Assembly (NCBI GenBank): GCA_900074885.1
Contig: FJUW01000052.1
Span: forward strand, 186,001-250,000
Direction: 5' to 3'
Source: Rhynchosporium graminicola
Lineage: Eukaryota > Ascomycota > Leotiomycetes > Helotiales > Ploettnerulaceae
DNA length: 64,000 nt
Both the position numbers and the translations under genes were made by a program. Below the pieces are notes generated by a model, which saw only the letters and a list, made by a program, of their open reading frames with translations, was not told the origin of the DNA and ran no database searches. This document shows, one piece after another, positions 57,748 to 64,000 of this stretch (position 1 is its first letter; each line of letters starts with the position of its first letter).

Positions 57748-58775
57748 TCATGCCTCTTCAACATCGTAGAGCTGCTTACTGAGGATCTTGTTCATAGTGA
57801 ACATGTGTACCTTGTCCACCTTAAACACCAGCTGTAACTTATCGTCGCACAGAATCTGGCGTTTATCGCTCGGGTCCTGGAGGTCCCTTGCTTTGATGTA
57901 CTCCCATATCTTCTTCACGACTTGAGGGCGCGATAGCTACAAGACCATAAATCAGTGTCAACCTTCCCAAAATCTATTTCCATCCAGTGTTGGAAGACGA
58001 AAGAGAAGTGCACCAACATACCGTAGGTTCCCCAACCAAATCCGCCAACGGCGCACTCAAATGATACTGCTTATGAAAGCCTCCCTTCTTCGGCTTCTCC
58101 TTAACCTCCCCATCACTACCCAATTCAACATCACTATCATCCGTCGCCTTAATCTTACTCGCACTCTTCGCCTTCCTCTTCGCTTTCACACTCTTTTTAA
58201 TAATACCCTTCTTCGTGCCCGCACCTCTGGTAGCTCTACCTGTGCGATTTTCCTGCGCTTGTAACATAGCCGCTAGTTTGGCATCGTCGACGGCGCCTTT
58301 CTCTTTCTTGACTTTCTTTTTGGGTGGCGCATCTTGGTCGGAGTCTGAAGGGGAATGGGAGGGTTTGATGTCTGCGGAATTACGGGAAGAGCTGGCTGGT
58401 GTCGATTCTTGTTTTACGGATTTGGTGGGCTGGGCTTGGGCTTCGAAGTGGTTAAATCGCTCGATGATGAGGTCGGATATTGGGCCCTAGATGAATAGAG
58501 ACTCATTAGCTGTGCTCTTCTGCAGGCATGAAAGATAGCTTTGGTAGTAGTTGTAACACACCTTCTTGTCAGAAATATCCTGGTCCAACGCTGCCTGCAA
58601 CTCTTTACGAATCTTCTTAGCAGATATGGTTTGTAGATCGCTACTCCTCAGGATGCCATCGATAATAGCAGTGTACTGCGCAGATTCAACGGGGAGTACT
58701 GCGCGGATGTTAGCCATTGCTTGATGGGTTTGCGCCGGATAGAATGGAATCAAGAAGAGGAGACTTACGAGACAT
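57748..58775 (-). CDS. DEK-C / SWIB domain protein (Uaf30/Tri1-like chromatin or Pol I factor)
   Basis: Four exons in phase: a 7-base first exon 58775-58769 (ATG TCT C), then 58698-58562, 58486-58022 and 57936-57748, giving 265 residues. The DEK-C domain is at the N-terminus (YTAIIDGILRSSDLQTISAK followed by KIRKELQ). A charged linker follows (PPKKKVKKEKG, KKSVKAKRKAKSASKIKATD; probable nuclear signals). The SWIB domain runs from KGGFHKQYHLSAPLADLVGE across an intron to LSRPQVVKKIWEYIKARDLQ, DPSDKRQILCDD and MFTMNKILSKQL. In budding yeast this architecture is Uaf30, a subunit of the rDNA upstream activating factor, and its paralogue Tri1. An alternative acceptor at 58719 would insert seven residues (PMANIRA region). 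Domain calls are firm; the exact Uaf30 or Tri1 role is inferred. Confidence 0.87.
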
Positions 58776-59708
58776 CTTGTGCGATTCAAGGAATGTCCTT
58801 CCGTCTCTGAAATCGGTAGAAAAGTAGAGAACCAAGTGAGGTCTAAGTATGAAGGTAGGTTTGGTTCGTCTCAAGAGATGTGGAGGGGTGGAAAGGCCCA
58901 GTCTGGTGTTGCGATAGTAAGCTGCTGGCAATCGCAAGCAGCGTCTCAGCATGAGTTGACAAAGAAATATTCCTGGGAAACAAATTCACAAGTTGTAAAA
59001 TCAATAGCTTTATGCTGGAGTCTGCTTGCTGCTGTAGGTGATGGGCAAATGAAGGAAGCGTGTTCAAAGGTGGTTCACGCCAACAAGCTATCCCTTCAGA
59101 CACTGGGGAGGGGTCGATCGCCAGTTTCGCAATGCAGCTGTCAAAGCTCTTTTCTAGAAAAGATAAGGGCTCAAAGGGCGAGTCCCAAACCAATGCTTTC
59201 GATGATGTTATTAGAAAGCGTCGGAATAAATTGAATCAATTGGCGTATAGCCGCTGTTTTCCTGAAGGTCAAGTTGAGGCTGGAAGAGCTAGCTATGCGC
59301 CGCGCTACTAGCCGGTACGACAACAACGACTCAACGAAAGAGCCGAGCTCAGAAGAGTAATGGTTGAAGGCAATATTGGGTAGTGATACAATGATGTATG
59401 TGAGGCTTGAATGTTCTGAGCTATTGTGCTGTTCTTACACAATGATCTAGCTAGAAGTATTCTAACAGTAGTGGCCGTATTGCTGAAACCTCAAGGTCCG
59501 CGGCCAAGCATCAATCAACCTCTACGATAAGCACTTTTGGATTGCTACTTCGTAAAGAAACTGATAATATTAGAAACTTTGCAGTTGCTGTAGAAAGACT
59601 AGCTCCATGGTATGACAAAAACGCTGCGCTCCTCCAGATCCAAGATACTAATACAAGACCGCTCTATCTCTAACTATCTTTGACCAAATCATGAAGATTA
59701 CACAGACC
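58776..59708. other. Intergenic region
   Basis: Upstream flank of the SWIB gene and 3' flank of ire1. Several short frames on both strands lack any domain or splice support. Confidence 0.45.
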
Positions 59709-62700
59709 TCATAGGCCAGCAGGCAAATAGTACTCCTTAAATCGATCTGTCTCATCCCATTCCACTTGATAAACAAGCTCCCAACAAACAATCAACAGAT
59801 TCGGAAACTTCCTAGTCCAAAAGCTCAAATATCCATCCGGCAACGGCCCAACATCTTTCTTGAGCTTATCACTCATATCTTCATAATGATTCTTCTTATT
59901 TCTTAATGCCCGCAATAAATCCAAAAGTCTAGTCCCTGTGTACTTTCTTTGCTTACCCATCGACTCAACGAAGTCTTTGCCGAGGTGTTTGAGGAAGTCT
60001 TGACGACAGACATAAGATGCTTGTTTTTCTAATTCGGCAAGTGCGAATGATGGCGGGTCTCGAGGCTCCTTTTCGAAGTGGTCCGAGACGTCGCAGAGGA
60101 AGTTGAGGCGTTTCTTTGGAGACCAGAAAAATGGATGGGCCATGACTTGACGCGCTTGAGGTCGCTGTTTTGGATCTGCTTTGAGCATAGAGCCGATAAG
60201 ATCCTTCGCTTCGTATGCATAGTCGCCAAGTACCTCGAGCGGCTCAAGGCTGTGTTGACCTTTGCGAATGTTGACTTCACGCATGAACTTGTCGCCACAA
60301 TCGAAAGGATGAGATCCTTTGGTGAGGACGTAGAAGAACACCAGTCCAAGGGAAAAAATGTCAATAGCACGAGTAGCTCGTCGGTTGGGTAGCAAGTCCG
60401 GATTGAGGATGGAGCCGGAATAGCCTTCGGTGCTGGCGTCGACCATTGCTTGATGAGCACGACCATCCTTTGCATCATCGTCGAGAAGAAGTTCTGGTGC
60501 ACGCCAACCAGAGGTACCAGCAGCGTGGGCGGTTGTTGCTCGAAAAGATGACTGCTCTCCTTCTAGCTTCTTGCAGAGACCGAAATCGGAAACGAGTAAC
60601 CTGGGCTTACCATCCTTACCCATTGCAACAAGGATGTTTTGAGGCTTCAAGTCTCTATGAACGATTCGGAGCTTGTGAAGGTGCTGCAGACCATTCGTAA
60701 TCTGGTAGAGTACGTTTGGCAAATCTCTTTCCCCAGCCTGTGCCAGATCACGGTTCTTGAAAGGCTTGTCGATAACGTCGGCAAGAGATGCTGGGCATAG
60801 CTCCAAGGCAATGTAGAGAAATTCTCCAGCACTTTGCTGAGCGTAGTAACGAATGACTGAATACGTAAGTAGCCGTTTAAATGTACCTGGATAGAAACTT
60901 ACCATTGGGATGATCATCACTCTCCCTCAACAATTTGGTCTCTTGAGAAGCAATATCAAAGAATTGAATCAGCATTCGCTTGACAGCAACTTCGCGACCA
61001 TCAAAGTTGCCCTCGAAGACTAGGGTACCGTTACTGCCTGTGCCGATGAGTTTGTCTGTATTCACTTCCAAAGCACCAATGCGAATGACAGGTCCAGACA
61101 CTTCTTGAGGATCACTTGGAATAGTGCGGATATCTGGCTCGAGTTGTGGTTGTTGACCCAGCTTCTGAGCGTTTCGGACAGCATCTTCGACAGTTGGAAG
61201 AGGTTTAGGGGTTGAAAGGCCATCTTCCGATGCACCCTGGGAGCTAGCTCGCCCTTTCCTGTGTTTAACCCCACCACGACGACCGCGGTGGGCCTTTTTG
61301 GTCTTTTCCTTCTCTGGAGAAACTGGTGCTGTCGGATCAGCAGAAATATCGAGCTTTGTGACAGATGGCAGCTTTTCTCCTTGCTCGTCTTGGGAAATGG
61401 ATTCTTTGATTTCGACGGATGGAACACCAGCCGAGCCATCCAGGGATGGAATCTCCATGACTTTATCCTCTTCAATTTTTGGGAGAGGCTCCACCTTTGT
61501 TGAAGGCACCTTGACCACATGACGCTCAGCTTTGGGCTCAAATAACCTATTCGAGAAAATGCCAATGCTCGTTCGGATTTCTCTTTGATAGATGGAAAGA
61601 AATACGGCAATAAACAAGAACAGAAGTGGATTGGTAAAGAGCTCCCGGAGCCAGTTTAGCGCTTGGCGAGGAAGCTGATGAATGTGTTGCGAAAACGTGG
61701 GCTCATGTAGGGCAGGGGTGTTATCCTCTTGGAATATCAACTCGCTGCTATTGTCATCGGCATAACCAGGTAAGGTCAACACATTGTTGTTCAGGACGCC
61801 CTCGATGGAGTGTAGCCCCACGAGTGCCTCCGAAAGGCTTGGATGATCCATAACGTCCCATTGAGAGTGATGATCTAGCCAACTTTGCTGGCTGCATTGT
61901 GCTGCACGGATACCTCGAACAGCCAGAGGATACGATCTGCCAGACATGGCGAACCAGCTTCCATCCTCGGTGTGATTGAGAAAGACGCTGCTGGCTCTTT
62001 TGTTGATTGAATCTATGTCCTCGTTGCTTGGTGGTAGCGGTTGTGGGAGCATGATTAAACTTGGGTCGCGCTTGTCGGAGCCCCAGGGTTTTGCGATATC
62101 AAAAACGCGAGCTACGGGAGTAGAAAATTTATGATTATACATTCTTCCAGGCTCATCTGGGTCTTTCCCGTCATAATCGAATCCAAATATTCCTCCGTCG
62201 TGGCCAGTGTAAATGTATTTATTGTCGAGAGACTTGCTATGCTGCCGCTGGAGATCTTGATCATAATTGTTCGGCCCCCATTCCGAGAAGGTCAGTGTAG
62301 CAATAAGACGCTGAGGTTCCGAACCAAGAATCGTCAATTTGTATTCTGTTCTTCCCAGAGTCAAAGTTGCCACCTTGGGACACTCTTCTGAGTGCGAGTC
62401 TACACGCCCACCGGGGACTTTGCATCTGTCATTGCCCATTACTCCTTCAGAGCCGAAGTAACTCAAAACATCGCCAGTATTCGCATCGACAGTGACCATG
62501 CTTGTCTTCTTTTCTGCGATATAAACGATACCATTTGGATCGTCTGAGAATGGTGCGGTCTCGACAAGTTTTTTGAGCGTGAGACCAGTAGCTTTCAATC
62601 CACGTCCGGGTCCATTGGGAACATACATAAAGAGATTGCCGTCTCGACTCGGCTCGACAATCCAAAGGTATTCATCGATAGCCAGAGGGTCATAATCTGG

Positions 62701-63249
62701 GTCGACCGTTGACCTACCTTTCCGGTGGTATTCAGTCTTCACCATGGGCAACTCCACTGATAACTGCCACTTCTCCCTGCCAGTCTTCCTCTCCCTAGCG
62801 TGTAACTTCCCATCGACGGTCGCCAGAAGCACGAAGTCTTCTACTTCCCAATCCTCAAGACTCCGCGCAATGTGCGGCGAGCCAAGCCCAACCGTGGAAT
62901 GGTCGGGGTGTCTTGTAGGAGGTGCTGCAACGGCACTTTCTGCCGGAGCCAAAGTTGCGATGGCGCTCGCATCGTTTGTTGTTTTCTTCTTATTGATGTT
63001 ATCGTTATTGATGCTAGCTTGAACGGGAGTCAAGGTGTTTTTGCGTCTGCCATAAGTGGCGGGTGTCTCTACCGTGCGAGGTCTTGTCGTGACCTCTATT
63101 TTGTTGTGGCCTTCGTGAGGTGACTCATTTCGCTGGACTGCTGGTCGATGCTGCTGCTGAGCGTCAACAAGCCATGGTAAAAAGAGAATGGCTGCTAAGA
63201 GTATGAAGTTATTGACGTGACCATCTCGAGGAGGCCGCCGTCGCGGCAT
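59709..63249 (-). CDS. ire1: Ire1 ER-stress sensor kinase/endoribonuclease
   Basis: Two exons (63249-60903 and 60856-59709) with a 46 bp intron (GTAAGT to TTCAG) give 1164 residues. A signal peptide (VNNFILLAAILFLPWLVDA, 12-30) leads a luminal sensor domain with PQQ-like strands (LLATVDGKLHARERKTGREK at 141-160, IYTGHDGGIFGFDYDGK around 345-361). One membrane segment lies at about 540-555. A basic, low-complexity linker follows. The kinase has the Gly loop GTGSNGT (736-742), VAVK with Lys757, HRDLKPQN (849-856), DFG (873) and WRAPELL. The C-terminal KEN RNase domain is complete (KKRLNFLCDVSDHFE, RLLDLLRALRNKKNHYEDM). Ire1 senses unfolded protein in the ER lumen, oligomerises, autophosphorylates and cuts the mRNA of the Hac1-type bZIP factor for non-conventional splicing. 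The start is the first ATG and gives a proper signal peptide. Confidence 0.96.
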
Positions 63250-64000
63250 TGTGGGCCTTCAACGTTGCTGCTGATTGCGAAAGACAGAACTGAGTCTGTC
63301 TGGAAAGCGATCGAAGTATGCAGAATCAACAGGTGGAGATCGTCGAGAAGTTGAGGTTATATGATAGACTCAGTATCTATTCGATGCGTAGGTAGAAGGG
63401 CCCTTCGATGGGCAAAGATTATTGTTCTTGCGAGACTGATATTGATGCTCGGTCAAGCTGACTGAAGGAAGAGGTGATGCGTCTGTGTTGTCTCAGGAGA
63501 ATCCAAGCTCGAGGCCAAGCTGCGCAGGGGCAGCTCACGTAACATTAGCTTCGCGAGGAAAGAGTGGGCCAGTTGTTTTGGATGCAAAGGCAAAATACGG
63601 TAGAACTTCACTGCAGTGGATCGGCCATCCACACACGATGGGCGTATCCAACAAATGACTTGCAACAGATCTGAAGTAGTAATGGATCAGCTGGGGTGAG
63701 GTGTAGGAGTTGGTGATGGTGATGGTGTGAGGATTTTTGGTGCGCTATCTTTGCAGGAGAGATAGAGAGAGAGAGAGAAAGCGGTCAACTCAGCTCCGTC
63801 AGCTTACGGATTTGCTTCTGTGGGAAGGATTTGATGGATTTGATGCGCCACCCAACTTCCTCCTCGCACGTGCTTGATACATTCCGAATTACGGTACTTT
63901 TCGTCATGAAAGATATGCGAGTTGTCGGTTTTGCTTTCTCTAGTTCTTTTGCGACCTATAAGGAGCCTAGTTAGGCTTTGCTGTGGAAATAACTTCGTTC
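63250..64000. other. ire1 upstream region
   Basis: No coding frame is supported. A GATGGT-type repeat (about 63713-63728) and a GA-rich run (about 63758-63780) lie in the likely ire1 promoter. Nothing recognisable as an unfolded-protein-response element can be claimed. Confidence 0.45.

Noticed and set aside
1..64000. CRISPR arrays, rRNA and tRNA genes, bacterial-type operons
   Set aside because: No regularly spaced repeats, rRNA-like stretches or paired A/B boxes were found, and the DNA is clearly fungal nuclear.

Overview
This window comes from a filamentous ascomycete (Pezizomycotina). The genes have short GT-AG introns (42-138 bp in the models below, with one 233 bp exception) and CTRAC-type branch points. 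The gene families are typical of such fungi: a Zn2Cys6 regulator, a SesA/NB-ARC/TPR NLR-like protein, GPI-type secreted proteins, Anp1/Mnn9 mannosyltransferase, Ire1, Hel2 and Yra1/Mlo3. Two blocks (about 1-2890 and 23967-31742) are very AT-rich, nearly lack CpA and TpG, keep CpG, and are full of TAG/TAA. This is the mark of repeat-induced point mutation (RIP) acting on CpA. A Leotiomycete-like fungus is my guess, not proven.

Layout. 1-2.9 kb: RIP-mutated Helitron relic (Pif1-type helicase). 5.0-8.8 kb: a class III aminotransferase and a Zn2Cys6 regulator, convergent. 9.6-17.4 kb: a belt of damaged single-copy genes: a Ser/Thr-rich GPI-type secreted protein with stops and frameshifts, the C-terminal half of an aspartic-protease-like membrane protein with a premature stop, and a small three-exon gene with one in-frame TAG. 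17.8-22.3 kb: two intact multi-exon genes, mRNA-export factor Yra1/Mlo3 (seven exons) and a FIST-like protein (four exons). 22.86-31.92 kb: a Tc1/mariner element with 27 bp inverted repeats and TA duplication, split by a full-length Ty3/gypsy chromovirus with 268 bp LTRs and an AGAAG target duplication. 31.9-36.1 kb: gene-empty, with microsatellites. 36.2-63.2 kb: mostly ordinary housekeeping DNA. It holds a 903-aa disordered Ser/Pro-rich protein, Pex4, an Anp1/Mnn9-type mannosyltransferase, a second disordered protein (348 aa), a small secreted protein with one intron, an NLR-like pseudogene, Hel2/ZNF598 E3 ligase, a DEK-C/SWIB protein (Uaf30/Tri1-like) and Ire1.

The genes do not form one pathway. 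Ire1 (ER stress), Hel2 (ribosome quality control), Yra1 (mRNA export), Pex4 (peroxisomal receptor recycling) and the Golgi mannosyltransferase are independent core functions. The most interesting features are the nested transposons, which carry complementary RIP damage in the two LTRs and an antisense reading frame inside the retroelement, and the unusual number of single-lesion broken genes. I found no CRISPR array, no rRNA and no convincing tRNA, and nothing that I can defend as a wholly new system.
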